From positions 1 through 64,000 of the forward strand of contig NZ_QWET01000001.1 of NCBI RefSeq assembly GCF_003573545.1: a DNA stretch of 64,000 nt, in the 5' to 3' direction. Source of the stretch: Mariniphaga sediminis (GTDB lineage Bacteria; Bacteroidota; Bacteroidia; Bacteroidales; Prolixibacteraceae). The notes beneath the pieces are model-generated. The model had not been told where the DNA came from and did no database searches. It saw only the letters and a list, made by a program, of their open reading frames with translations. This document shows, piece after piece, positions 17,275 to 25,334 of the stretch. Made by a program: the position numbers and the translations under genes. How positions within the stretch are numbered: the stretch's first letter is position 1; every line of letters starts with the position of its first letter.

Positions 17275-18312
17275 ATGCAGTTGCACAACAAAATAGACAG
17301 GGAGGTATTAAAAAAGGAGCTGATGGAAGAAACCTTCAGCCGGAAAACCATATCATTTTACCGCTATCATTATCTCGACGATCCCCAAGGATTCAGGGAC
17401 GACATTTACCGTGACTGGTTTGCCCTGAATTGTTTCGGACGAATTTATGTGGCAAGGGAAGGAATTAATGCCCAAATGAGTGTGCCGGAACATCACTTTA
17501 ATAAGTTCCTGCTGACCCTTGAGAAATATGACATTCTAAAAAATATTCCGATCAAGTATGCCATTGAGGATAGTGGAAAGTCGTTTTATAAACTCACCAT
17601 AAAAGTGCGCCCCAAGCTGGTAGCCGATGGGTTGGACGAAGGTACATACGATGTGACCAACGTGGGCAAACACCTCAGCGGGCTGGAGTTTCATGAACTG
17701 GTTGGAAAAGAAAATACTGTCGTGGTGGATATGCGGAATTTTTACGAAAGCGAAATCGGCCATTTTGAAGGTGCTGTTTGTCCGGAAGCCGATACTTTCC
17801 GGGAAGAACTGGAAATGGTAACCGACCTGCTTCAAGACAAAAAAGACAAGAAGATTTTACTTTACTGCACCGGAGGTATTCGTTGCGAAAAAGCAAGCGC
17901 TTTTCTGAAACACCAGGGATTTGAAGATGTGAATCAGCTGCACGGGGGAGTGCTGGAATATGCCAGGCAAATAAAAACGGCCCAACTCGAATCGAAATTT
18001 ACAGGAAAAAATTTTGTTTTTGATGAAAGGCTGGGGGAGAGTGTTAACGGAAAAATTATTTCGCATTGTCATCAGTGCGGTAGCCCTTGCGATACGCATA
18101 CCAATTGTGCCAATAACAGTTGCCACCTGCTGTTTATTCAGTGTCCGGAATGTGCCCAAAAATACGATGGCTGTTGTACACCTGAGTGTACGGCTGAAAA
18201 GGAAGGCAACACTACGGCAAAAGGGCCCCGGGCCTATCAGTTTGGTAACAGCCGGAAGTACCGGAAAAGCCTGGCGCTGGTGAAGGCCGAACAACAAACC
18301 GAAAATAATTGA
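17275..18312 (+). CDS. trhO: tRNA uridine(34) hydroxylase, rhodanese family
   Basis: TrhO (YceA) makes 5-hydroxyuridine at the wobble position of tRNA. The N-terminal region (ISFYRYHYLDDPQGFRDDIY, FGRIYVAREGINAQMSVP) and the rhodanese domain with active-site loop YCTGGIRCEKASAFL are diagnostic. A C-terminal Cys-rich segment (CHQCGSPCDTHTNC, FIQCPECAQKYDGCCTPEC) probably binds zinc. I prefer ATG 17275 (MQLHNK) or 17266 over the further upstream ATG, because the promoter element at 17248-17255 lies between them. Length from 17275 is 345 residues, usual for Bacteroidota. Confidence 0.93.
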   Translation: MQLHNKIDREVLKKELMEETFSRKTISFYRYHYLDDPQGFRDDIYRDWFALNCFGRIYVAREGINAQMSVPEHHFNKFLLTLEKYDILKNIPIKYAIEDSGKSFYKLTIKVRPKLVADGLDEGTYDVTNVGKHLSGLEFHELVGKENTVVVDMRNFYESEIGHFEGAVCPEADTFREELEMVTDLLQDKKDKKILLYCTGGIRCEKASAFLKHQGFEDVNQLHGGVLEYARQIKTAQLESKFTGKNFVFDERLGESVNGKIISHCHQCGSPCDTHTNCANNSCHLLFIQCPECAQKYDGCCTPECTAEKEGNTTAKGPRAYQFGNSRKYRKSLALVKAEQQTENN

Positions 18313-18342
18313 TGTGTGATTTTTTTAGCAGTTACAAGGTAG

Positions 18343-18466
18343 TGTCATGTCAGCTTCAGAATGTCATTTCGACCCCAGGGAGAAATCTGCTACAATATTG
18401 AGATTTCTCATCTTCGTGCCTCAGATTCGAAATGACAGTACGAGACAATTTATCTTTGACATGACA
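18343..18466. repeat. Nested inverted-repeat element (REP/MITE-like)
   Basis: A 124-base element with three nested inverted pairs: TGTCATGTCA (18343) with TGACATGACA (ending 18466); TGTCATTTCGA (18362) with TCGAAATGACA (ending 18437); and GAGAAATCT (18380) with AGATTTCTC (18401-18409). The words TGTCATTTCGA and GAGATTTCTC are, from general experience, dispersed in Bacteroidota intergenic regions. It contains no ORF. It lies between trhO and the dihydrouridine synthase gene and could form a long RNA hairpin. Confidence 0.85.
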
Positions 18467-18544
18467 GTAGTGGCGTTCGCAAAATGTAGAGTGCATCCTA
18501 TTGGGTGAAGTTTCGTATTTTAGCCGCAACAGTATTTTTTAACA

Positions 18545-19540
18545 ATGGACAATTTCTGGCAGCATATTAACCGCCCCGCATTTTTACTTGCTCCTATGGA
18601 AGACGTGACCGACACGGTTTTCCGGGAGATTGTCGCGGGAATGACCACACCGGGGAAGCTTCACGCTGTTTTTACCGAATTTACTTCGGTGGAAGGAATG
18701 AACCATCCCAAGGGCAGGGAGCGGGTTTCGGAGCGTTTAATTGTAAACGAATCGGAAAGGGTACTGCTGAAAAGGCAAAACATTAAACTGGTTGCTCAAA
18801 TCTGGGGCCGCAACCCGGAAGTATATTATAACATAGCAAAATATATTTCTGAAAATTATTCATTCGACGGGTTGGACATAAACATGGGATGCCCCGTGAA
18901 AAAGATTATTAAAACCGGCGCCTGCAGTGCGCTGATTGGTGAGCCGGATTTAGCCAGGGAAATTATTCTGGCAACCAAAGAAGGAACCCGTTTGCCGGTT
19001 AGCGTAAAAACCCGTACCGGCATTAAAGAACATCAGACCGAAGAATGGATGGAGCATCTTCTTGAAGTTGATCCGGCCGCTATAATTCTGCATGGGCGCA
19101 CGCAAAAAATGCAGTCGGATGGCACCGCCAACTGGGAAGAAATTGCCAAAGCCGTTGAAGTGAAAGACAGGCTAAAACCGCACATCCCGGTTTATGGGAA
19201 CGGCGATGTTTATTCTTATTCCGATGGATTAAAGAGAATAGAAGAAACCAATGCCGATGGAGTGATGATTGGTCGGGGAATTTTTCAGAATCCCTGGTTT
19301 TTTAGTCCGGAGAAAGACGAAATCTCAGCACAGGAACGCATTCAGAAGTTGCTGGAACATACACAACTTTTTGAAAAGACCTGGGGAGGGATTAAAAACT
19401 TCAATATACTCAAACGCTTTTACAAAATTTATCTCAACAGTTTTCCGGGAGCAGCCAGGCTCCGTGCGGCTTTGATGGAGGCGAAAGATTACGGGGACGT
19501 TTACCGTTATTTTGAAAAAGAATTCGATTTTTCTGAATAG
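18545..19540 (+). CDS. tRNA-dihydrouridine synthase
   Basis: An FMN-dependent TIM-barrel enzyme that reduces uridine in the tRNA D-loop. Family signatures seen are LLAPMEDVTDTVFRE near residue 15, LVAQIWGRNPE, and DINMGCPVKKIIKTGACSAL (active-site Cys in GCP) near residue 117. VKTRTGI, LHGRTQKMQSDGTANW, YGNGDV and DGVMIGRGIFQNPW follow. The product of 331 residues has the usual length. Which Dus subclass it is (A, B or C) cannot be decided by eye. A near-match to the -7 element (TATTTTAG) lies just upstream. Confidence 0.93.
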   Translation: MDNFWQHINRPAFLLAPMEDVTDTVFREIVAGMTTPGKLHAVFTEFTSVEGMNHPKGRERVSERLIVNESERVLLKRQNIKLVAQIWGRNPEVYYNIAKYISENYSFDGLDINMGCPVKKIIKTGACSALIGEPDLAREIILATKEGTRLPVSVKTRTGIKEHQTEEWMEHLLEVDPAAIILHGRTQKMQSDGTANWEEIAKAVEVKDRLKPHIPVYGNGDVYSYSDGLKRIEETNADGVMIGRGIFQNPWFFSPEKDEISAQERIQKLLEHTQLFEKTWGGIKNFNILKRFYKIYLNSFPGAARLRAALMEAKDYGDVYRYFEKEFDFSE

Positions 19541-19615
19541 TTTTTTTGATTTTTACCAGGTGTCAGTAATTAAAAACACATTTCGTATACTGGTTAAGAA
19601 AATCAATATCAGAAA

Positions 19616-20872
19616 ATGAAACTATCTTTTATACTATTTACTTTTTGTCTTTTTACAGCGTGTACTCCCCAGAAATCAAAAATATACCAATGGCGCGGAG
19701 AAGGCCGTAAAGGCGTTTTCGATGGAGAAAACCTTCTGACTGTGTGGCCGGAAAACGGTCCGGAAGAGGTTTGGTTTGCCGAAGGGGTTGGAAACGGCTA
19801 TGGTTCCCCCACCATCACGGATAACAAAATTTTTATTACGGGTGAAGTAGATAGTATGGCCTGGTTGTATTGTTATGATATAAATGGGAATTTGTTGTGG
19901 AAAGAAAAATATGGGAAAGAGTGGTCAAAGCACTATCCCGGCTCACGTTCGGCCCCCACCGTTGTGGATGATTTAGTGTATGTTGAAACTGGCATGGGGG
20001 GTCTGGCCTGCCTGAAATCTGAGAATGGGGAAATGGTCTGGTCAAAAGATTTTGTAACCGACTTTGGCGGCATACTTCCCATACACGGATTTTCGGAAGC
20101 GCCTGTAGTGAACGGCGAAAAAGTTTTCTGTATGCCCGGTGGAAAGGAGCACAACGTAGTGGCCCTGAATCGATATACCGGGGAGCTTATCTGGTCATGT
20201 AAAGGCAAAGGCGAACGTTCTGCATACAATCCGGGAAACCTGATTGAACTTCCTGAGCGTAATATATTTGTTACTTTTTCTGCGTATAATCTCCTGGGAA
20301 TTGATGCGGAAACCGGGGAACTGCTTTGGGCTCACCAGCAGGAAAATACCCCGGAGGAAAAGCGCGAACCCGGAATAGGCGATACGCACAGCAACAATGT
20401 GATATTCGAAAATGGACATATTTACTATGCCGTTGGAGATGGAAATTGTGGCGTTAAACTTCAGCTTTCTGAAGACGGAACAAAAATAAGTGAACTTTGG
20501 CGTACTGCCGATTTGGATACTTACATGAGCGGTTTTGTTAAAATGGACAATTACCTTTACGGATGCGGTACCCGGAAAAAAGATTTAAAAAGCTTTGATG
20601 CAATAACAGGAGAAGTGGTGGATTCACTAAAAACCGGAACAGGCGCTGTTGTTGCTGCCGGTAATATGCTTTATTATTATAACTGGCGGGGAGAACTTTC
20701 ATTGTTAAGTTGCGAGAATGGGAAACTACAACAGAAAAGTTCGTTTAAAATTAGCCGTGGGACCAAAGAGCATTTTTCGCACCCGGTTATTAAAAACGGC
20801 ATTTTGTATCAACGCCGGGGAAATACATTAATGGCCTTTGATATAAGAAACGGTCAGGAACCGAAAGTGTAA
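19616..20872 (+). CDS. PQQ-like beta-propeller lipoprotein
   Basis: A 418-residue exported protein with lipobox Cys16 (CLFTAC). The mature part consists of propeller blades of the pyrrolo-quinoline-quinone enzyme-repeat type, for example YCYDINGNLLWKEKYG, ACLKSENGEMVWSKDF, VALNRYTGELIWSCKGKG and LGIDAETGELLWAH. Each pairs an Asp/Glu-Gly/Thr turn with a Trp. There is no sign of a dehydrogenase active site, so it is probably a scaffold or binding protein rather than a quinoprotein enzyme. Partner and ligand are unknown. Confidence 0.85.
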   Translation: MKLSFILFTFCLFTACTPQKSKIYQWRGEGRKGVFDGENLLTVWPENGPEEVWFAEGVGNGYGSPTITDNKIFITGEVDSMAWLYCYDINGNLLWKEKYGKEWSKHYPGSRSAPTVVDDLVYVETGMGGLACLKSENGEMVWSKDFVTDFGGILPIHGFSEAPVVNGEKVFCMPGGKEHNVVALNRYTGELIWSCKGKGERSAYNPGNLIELPERNIFVTFSAYNLLGIDAETGELLWAHQQENTPEEKREPGIGDTHSNNVIFENGHIYYAVGDGNCGVKLQLSEDGTKISELWRTADLDTYMSGFVKMDNYLYGCGTRKKDLKSFDAITGEVVDSLKTGTGAVVAAGNMLYYYNWRGELSLLSCENGKLQQKSSFKISRGTKEHFSHPVIKNGILYQRRGNTLMAFDIRNGQEPKV

Positions 20873-21003
20873 AATCTGTTAATGGTTGTGTAACCCCCAT
20901 TTTCGAATATAGAATATTTCCTTTTTGTAAATGAAAACAGCGATGAGAAGAAACCGATAACTATCAGGGCTCCCATCACCGCAAACACAATAGTGTCAGT
21001 CAC
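20854..21003 (-). CDS. Possible small single-helix membrane protein
   Basis: A 49-codon minus-strand ORF starting at GTG 21003 that overlaps the 3' end of the propeller gene by 19 bases. It encodes a hydrophobic segment (TIVFAVMGALIVIGFFSSLF), then a basic and polar tail (TKRKYSIFENGGYTTINR), the topology of small inner-membrane proteins. It has no clear promoter and uses a weak start, so it may be chance or a remnant. I recognise no family. Confidence 0.3.
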   Translation of the reverse strand: MTDTIVFAVMGALIVIGFFSSLFSFTKRKYSIFENGGYTTINRFYTFGS

Positions 21004-21287
21004 TATATTCGCTTACTAACGCGTTACCGGTTTCATATTTTGATTCACTTATTAAATTGAACAATCAAATTTAGTGAACAAATGTTTAAATCGAAAATTA
21101 TTTGTTCAAAAAAAGCTTCTAACGTATTCTGAAATAGCGACTTTTGATTGCAACTTATAAAATGGCAAATAGCGAAAAGCATTGGTCTCCAAACCACTTC
21201 CCCTAAAATTGCTGTACAACATATATTAAAAACATATTTTAACGAGACGAACCGTGTATTTTTACCAGAAAGCTGTTAAAAACCGAC
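21004..21287. promoter_or_regulatory. Upstream region of the cytochrome bd operon
   Basis: Intergenic and AT-rich. GAACAAAT (21076-21083) and ATTTGTTC (21100-21107) form an 8-bp inverted repeat that could be an operator or a hairpin. TATTTTTA at 21257-21264 is a one-mismatch -7 element, 23 bases before the DUF4492 start. Confidence 0.45.
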
Positions 21288-21521
21288 ATGAGTAAAAAGA
21301 ACCAAAATACACTTCAACGAATCTGGAGTTTTTACATAAGTGGATTCCACAATATGAGCGGTTGGGGGCGTCAGGTATGGCTTATTATTCTAATCAAATT
21401 GTTTATCATGTTTGCCATCCTTAAAGTTTTCTTTTTTCCCAATTTTCTTAAAACCAATTTTGAAACCGACCGGGAACGGAGTGATTATGTATTGGAAATA
21501 TTAACAAAACCAAAGGAATAA
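21288..21521 (+). CDS. DUF4492 small membrane protein of the cyd operon
   Basis: A 77-residue protein with one strong membrane helix (VWLIILIKLFIMFAILKVFFF). The preceding WSFYISGFHNMSGWGRQ and following PNFLKTNFETDRERSDYVLE match the DUF4492 family, which in Bacteroidota regularly precedes cydA. It ends two bases before cydA. It presumably helps assembly or stability of the bd oxidase; this role is inferred from conserved linkage. Confidence 0.88.
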   Translation: MSKKNQNTLQRIWSFYISGFHNMSGWGRQVWLIILIKLFIMFAILKVFFFPNFLKTNFETDRERSDYVLEILTKPKE

Positions 21522-21523
21522 CT

Positions 21524-23080
21524 ATGGTCGAAATCGCAGATTTATCTTTAGTAAACTGGTCGAGAGCGCAATTTGCCCTCACTGCCATGTATCACTGGTT
21601 GTTCGTTCCGCTTACGCTGGGTATTACCTTCATCATTGCGTTTATGGAAACGCTGTATGTAAAAACCGGCAACGAAGAATGGAAACGGGTAACAAAATTT
21701 TGGATGACCCTTTTTGGGATCAATTTTGCTATCGGAGTTGCCACTGGTATTATTCTCGAATTTGAGTTTGGTACCAACTGGTCTAGTTACTCGTGGTTTG
21801 TGGGAGACATTTTTGGTGCTCCCCTGGCGATTGAAGGAATCCTCGCCTTTTTTATGGAGTCCACTTTTATTGCCATCATGTTTTTCGGGTGGAATAAAGT
21901 GAGTAAAAAAACACATTTGCTGGCTACCTGGCTCACAGCCATCGGCGCTAACCTTTCTGCCTTATGGATTTTGGTCGCCAATGGCTGGATGCAAAAACCG
22001 GTAGGAATGGTCTTCAACCCTGAAACAGCCCGGAATGAAATGCAAAATTTTTGGGATGTTTTGTTTTCGCAAGTCGCAGTGGATAAATGGCTGCACGCCA
22101 CCTCCTCCGGGTTTGTGCTGGCCTCTGTGTTTGTAATTGGCGTTTCTTCCTGGTTTATTCTGAAAAAGCGTGAATTACTGCTGGCGAAAAAAAGTATTCT
22201 TATTGCCAGCGTATTTGGGCTTGTTTCGTCGCTTTATTTAATTATGACCGGGGACAACTCAACCCGTACTATTGCCAACGACCAACCCATGAAGTTTGCT
22301 GCCATCGAAGGATTGTACAATGGCAGTGAAGGGGCTGGATTGGTGGCTGTCGGACTTTTTTCCACTTCGGAAACCGACCCCAATAATGAGAACCTGAAAG
22401 ACTTTTCCATGAAAATTGAAATTCCCAATTTCCTTTCCTACATGGCATTTCTTGATTGGAATGCTTTTGTACCGGGGATTCACGATTTAATTGACGGGAA
22501 CGAAAAATATGGCTACATGCCGGCGGTCGAAAAAATTGAACGGGGGAAAGTGGCTATTAGTAAACTGTTCGACTTTAAAGAAGCGCAAAAGGCAGGAAAC
22601 AAAGAACTGGCCAACACTTTGAAAGCAGAACTAACCAGTGAGGATTTTCAGAATAATTATTTTAAGTACTTCGGGTACGGCTATTTTGAAGACCCCAACG
22701 ATTTGATTCCCAGTGTGCCACTTACCTTTTATAGTTTTCACCTGATGGTCGGATTGGGTTTTCTTTTCGTACTGCTGTTTGCCTTTGCATTTTATTATGT
22801 GATAAAAGGAAGCTTTACAGAAAAGAGGGGGTTTCTCCGTTTTGCTATTATCGCTGTTCCGCTGGCTTATCTCGCCAGTCAGGCCGGGTGGATTGTTGCA
22901 GAAGTAGGCCGCCAGCCCTGGGTGGTTCAGGATCTTATGCCCACAATGGCGGGTGTTACCCGAATTAGTGCAGGGTCAGTACAAACAACTTTCTGGCTGT
23001 TTGCTGTGCTATTCACTATTTTGCTGATTGCCGAGTTGAAAATCATGTTCCGGCAAATTAAAATCGGACCAAAACATTAA
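21524..23080 (+). CDS. cydA: Cytochrome bd ubiquinol oxidase subunit I
   Basis: Heme-bearing quinol oxidase subunit of the high-affinity terminal oxidase. The N-terminal NWSRAQFALTAMYHWLFVPL contains the expected heme His. Further marks are FGINFAIGVATGIILEFEFG, the Met axial-ligand region FYSFHLMVGLGF, and the GWIVAEVGRQPWVVQDLMPT signature near the C-terminus. Length of 518 residues is close to the E. coli protein. Multiple membrane helices are evident. It lies between DUF4492 and cydB with short gaps, so this is one operon. Confidence 0.97.
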   Translation: MVEIADLSLVNWSRAQFALTAMYHWLFVPLTLGITFIIAFMETLYVKTGNEEWKRVTKFWMTLFGINFAIGVATGIILEFEFGTNWSSYSWFVGDIFGAPLAIEGILAFFMESTFIAIMFFGWNKVSKKTHLLATWLTAIGANLSALWILVANGWMQKPVGMVFNPETARNEMQNFWDVLFSQVAVDKWLHATSSGFVLASVFVIGVSSWFILKKRELLLAKKSILIASVFGLVSSLYLIMTGDNSTRTIANDQPMKFAAIEGLYNGSEGAGLVAVGLFSTSETDPNNENLKDFSMKIEIPNFLSYMAFLDWNAFVPGIHDLIDGNEKYGYMPAVEKIERGKVAISKLFDFKEAQKAGNKELANTLKAELTSEDFQNNYFKYFGYGYFEDPNDLIPSVPLTFYSFHLMVGLGFLFVLLFAFAFYYVIKGSFTEKRGFLRFAIIAVPLAYLASQAGWIVAEVGRQPWVVQDLMPTMAGVTRISAGSVQTTFWLFAVLFTILLIAELKIMFRQIKIGPKH

Positions 23081-23098
23081 AATGGGAGGAAACTAAAT

Positions 23099-24229
23099 AT
23101 GTTTGAAAATTTATCACATTATGCATTGCAACAATACTGGTGGGTACTGATTTCAGTTCTTGCCGCGCTGTTTGTTTTCCTTACGTTTGTACAAGGAGGA
23201 CAAACGCTCATTTATTCTGTTGGAAAAACAGAGGGAGAAAAAACCATTTTGCTGAATACGCTCGGTCGAAAATGGGAGTTCACCTTTACTACGCTGGTAA
23301 CTTTTGGAGGAGCATTTTTTGCTTCATTTCCTTTGTTTTATGCTACCAGCTTTGGCGGGGCTTACTGGGTGTGGTTGCTCATTCTTGCCGCTTTTATAGT
23401 GCAGGCAGTAGCGTATGAATTCAGGATGAAACCGGCCAATTTTTTAGGAGCCAAAACGTACGAAATATTTCTCGTTGTCAACGGTCTGTTAGGTACACTG
23501 CTTATAGGAACAGCGGTAGGTACCTTTTTCAACGGAGCCGAGTTTTCCCTTAACGAAATGAACCAGGTACTTTGGCAAAATCCGGCCCGCGGTCTGGAAG
23601 CCGTTTTAACATTTCACAACGTGGCTTTAGGCCTGGCTGTTTTCTTTCTCGCCCGCATTTTGGGGCTTCTCTATTTTATTTTTACGGTGGATCACGAGGC
23701 TATTGTAAGCCGTTCGCGAAAACAACTGCTCTACAATACCATTCCATTTTTGGTCTTTTTTCTTTGGTTTGTCGTTTGGCTTTTGCTGAAAGAGGGCTTT
23801 GCGGTGCATTCTGAAACCGGAGAGGTATTTATGGAAAAATATAAGTACCTGCATAACCTGCTTCAAATGCCTCTTGTTTTGGTGTTTTTCCTGGTGGGTG
23901 TTGTAGGGGTACTTTGGGGGATTATTTCCACCATTTTTATGAAAAGTGGCAAAGGCTTTTGGTTTGCCGGAACAGGTACCGTATTGACGGTATTTGCGTT
24001 TTTTATCATTGCCGGGTTTAATAATACATCATTTTATCCGTCTTTGTCCGATTTACAGTCGTCACTGACAATTCAAAATGCTTCTTCGAGTAAGTTTACC
24101 CTGACAGTAATGAGTTATGTTTCGCTAATGATTCCGTTTGTATTTGCTTACATCGTTTATTTCTGGAAAGCAATGAATCGAAAAAAGGTGACCGAAGAAG
24201 AGATGAGTGAAGAATCCCATGTTTATTGA
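23099..24229 (+). CDS. cydB: Cytochrome bd ubiquinol oxidase subunit II
   Basis: Subunit II of the bd oxidase, 376 residues with about eight membrane helices. The start LQQYWWVLISVLAALFVFLTFVQGGQTL matches CydB, including the conserved WW and the F.QGGQ segment. RKWEFTFTTLVTFGGAFFASFPLFYATSFGGAYW follows. It starts 18 bases after cydA. The C-terminus carries an acidic tail, and a further small ORF follows after 16 bases. Confidence 0.95.
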   Translation: MFENLSHYALQQYWWVLISVLAALFVFLTFVQGGQTLIYSVGKTEGEKTILLNTLGRKWEFTFTTLVTFGGAFFASFPLFYATSFGGAYWVWLLILAAFIVQAVAYEFRMKPANFLGAKTYEIFLVVNGLLGTLLIGTAVGTFFNGAEFSLNEMNQVLWQNPARGLEAVLTFHNVALGLAVFFLARILGLLYFIFTVDHEAIVSRSRKQLLYNTIPFLVFFLWFVVWLLLKEGFAVHSETGEVFMEKYKYLHNLLQMPLVLVFFLVGVVGVLWGIISTIFMKSGKGFWFAGTGTVLTVFAFFIIAGFNNTSFYPSLSDLQSSLTIQNASSSKFTLTVMSYVSLMIPFVFAYIVYFWKAMNRKKVTEEEMSEESHVY

Positions 24230-24245
24230 TTAAAAACAGAAAGTA

Positions 24246-24377
24246 ATGTATACTACACCAATATTGTGGATGGTTAGCTGGCCGGTACTTATTGTGATAT
24301 CATATCGGTTGGTTAAATGGGCCGTAAAAAAGTACGTACCAAAATTGGAGGAAGAGGAGAGTGAGCAGCAGGAATGA
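24246..24377 (+). CDS. Small membrane protein after cydB, CydX-like candidate
   Basis: A 43-codon ORF starting at ATG 24246, 16 bases after the cydB stop on the same strand. It encodes one membrane helix (ILWMVSWPVLIVISYRLVKW), a basic stretch (AVKKYVPK) and an acidic C-terminus (LEEEESEQQE). Size, position and topology parallel CydX/YbgT, the small third subunit of proteobacterial bd oxidases, though I see no direct sequence match to CydX. A small subunit of this oxidase is the best reading and remains inference. Confidence 0.65.
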   Translation: MYTTPILWMVSWPVLIVISYRLVKWAVKKYVPKLEEEESEQQE

Positions 24378-24559
24378 ATCGTAACTTCAGAAAATACTGT
24401 CACTCTTGCGGAGTTTTGCTTGCTAACGTATTTTGCTCCCCTTTTTGAGGGCGGAGTGAATAAATACCATTTTAACAAAAAAAGACTTCGGGGTGTGGCA
24501 GTATCTTCCCATCTTTAAAGTTTCCATTACAAACGACCTTTGCTCTCCTATTTTCTTCC

Positions 24560-24567
24560 TATTTTTG
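24560..24567 (+). promoter_or_regulatory. -7 promoter element of the GT2 gene
   Basis: TATTTTTG matches TAnnTTTG, with TTTG at 24539-24542 seventeen bases upstream. It places the start codon at ATG 24588 rather than at the earlier in-frame start at 24540. Confidence 0.65.
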
Positions 24568-24587
24568 TCGCACAAAAAATCAGAAGA

Positions 24588-25328
24588 ATGATTAACGACA
24601 AAAAAGTGGTAGTGGTACTTCCGGCATACAATGCTTCGAAAACACTGGAAATAACATACCGGGAAATCGATTTCTCCATTGTTGACGATGTTATTCTAGT
24701 CGATGATTTAAGTAAAGATGATACGGTAGAAGTGGGTAAAAAGCTGGGGATAAAACATATCATTGTACACGAGCAGAACAAAGGGTATGGAGGAAACCAG
24801 AAATCATGTTACAACAAGTCCCTTGAACTGGGGGCGGATATTGTGATTATGCTTCATCCCGATTATCAATACACCCCGAAACTGATTCCCTCCATGGCCC
24901 ATCTCATTGCTTCCGGACTTTACCATGTAGTGCTGGGGTCGCGTATCCTGGGGAAAGGCGCACTAAGAGGTGGCATGCCCCTTATAAAGTACATTGCCAA
25001 CCGTGGACTGACTCTTTTTCAAAATATCATGATGAGCGCCAAGCTTTCGGAATACCACACCGGCTATCGTGCCTTTTCGCGCGAAGTACTGGAAAAGGTG
25101 AACTACAATGCCAACTCCGACAACTTTGTGTTCGATAACCAGATGCTGGCACAAATTTGGTACGCCGGTTTCGACATTGCCGAAATTACCTGCCCCACCA
25201 AATATTTCGATGACGCTTCGAGTATAAATTTCAAAAACAGCAGCATTTACGGGATAGGTGTTCTTAGAACCTCAATACAGTTCAGGTTGCAGAAATGGGG
25301 AGTAAAAAAATCGAACTTTTTACAATAA
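24588..25328 (+). CDS. Family 2 glycosyltransferase (polyprenyl-phosphate sugar type)
   Basis: A cytoplasmic GT-A fold enzyme of 246 residues: KVVVVLPAYNASKTLE at the N-terminus, VILVDDLSKDDT near residue 38, and HEQNKGYGGNQKSCYNKSLELGADIVIMLHPDYQY. The canonical DxD is replaced by HPDYQY. The YHTGYRAFSREVL segment is typical of the DPM/DPG-synthase branch. No membrane helices are obvious. The start is set by the promoter element at 24560-24567. It probably transfers a sugar to a lipid carrier for surface glycan synthesis; donor and acceptor are unknown. Confidence 0.88.
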   Translation: MINDKKVVVVLPAYNASKTLEITYREIDFSIVDDVILVDDLSKDDTVEVGKKLGIKHIIVHEQNKGYGGNQKSCYNKSLELGADIVIMLHPDYQYTPKLIPSMAHLIASGLYHVVLGSRILGKGALRGGMPLIKYIANRGLTLFQNIMMSAKLSEYHTGYRAFSREVLEKVNYNANSDNFVFDNQMLAQIWYAGFDIAEITCPTKYFDDASSINFKNSSIYGIGVLRTSIQFRLQKWGVKKSNFLQ

Positions 25329-25334
25329 CCTGAT

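Noticed and set aside
24230-24478. 82-codon minus-strand ORF after cydB
   Set aside because: It is antisense to the better supported 43-codon plus-strand ORF and overlaps the operon end; no promoter or family match.
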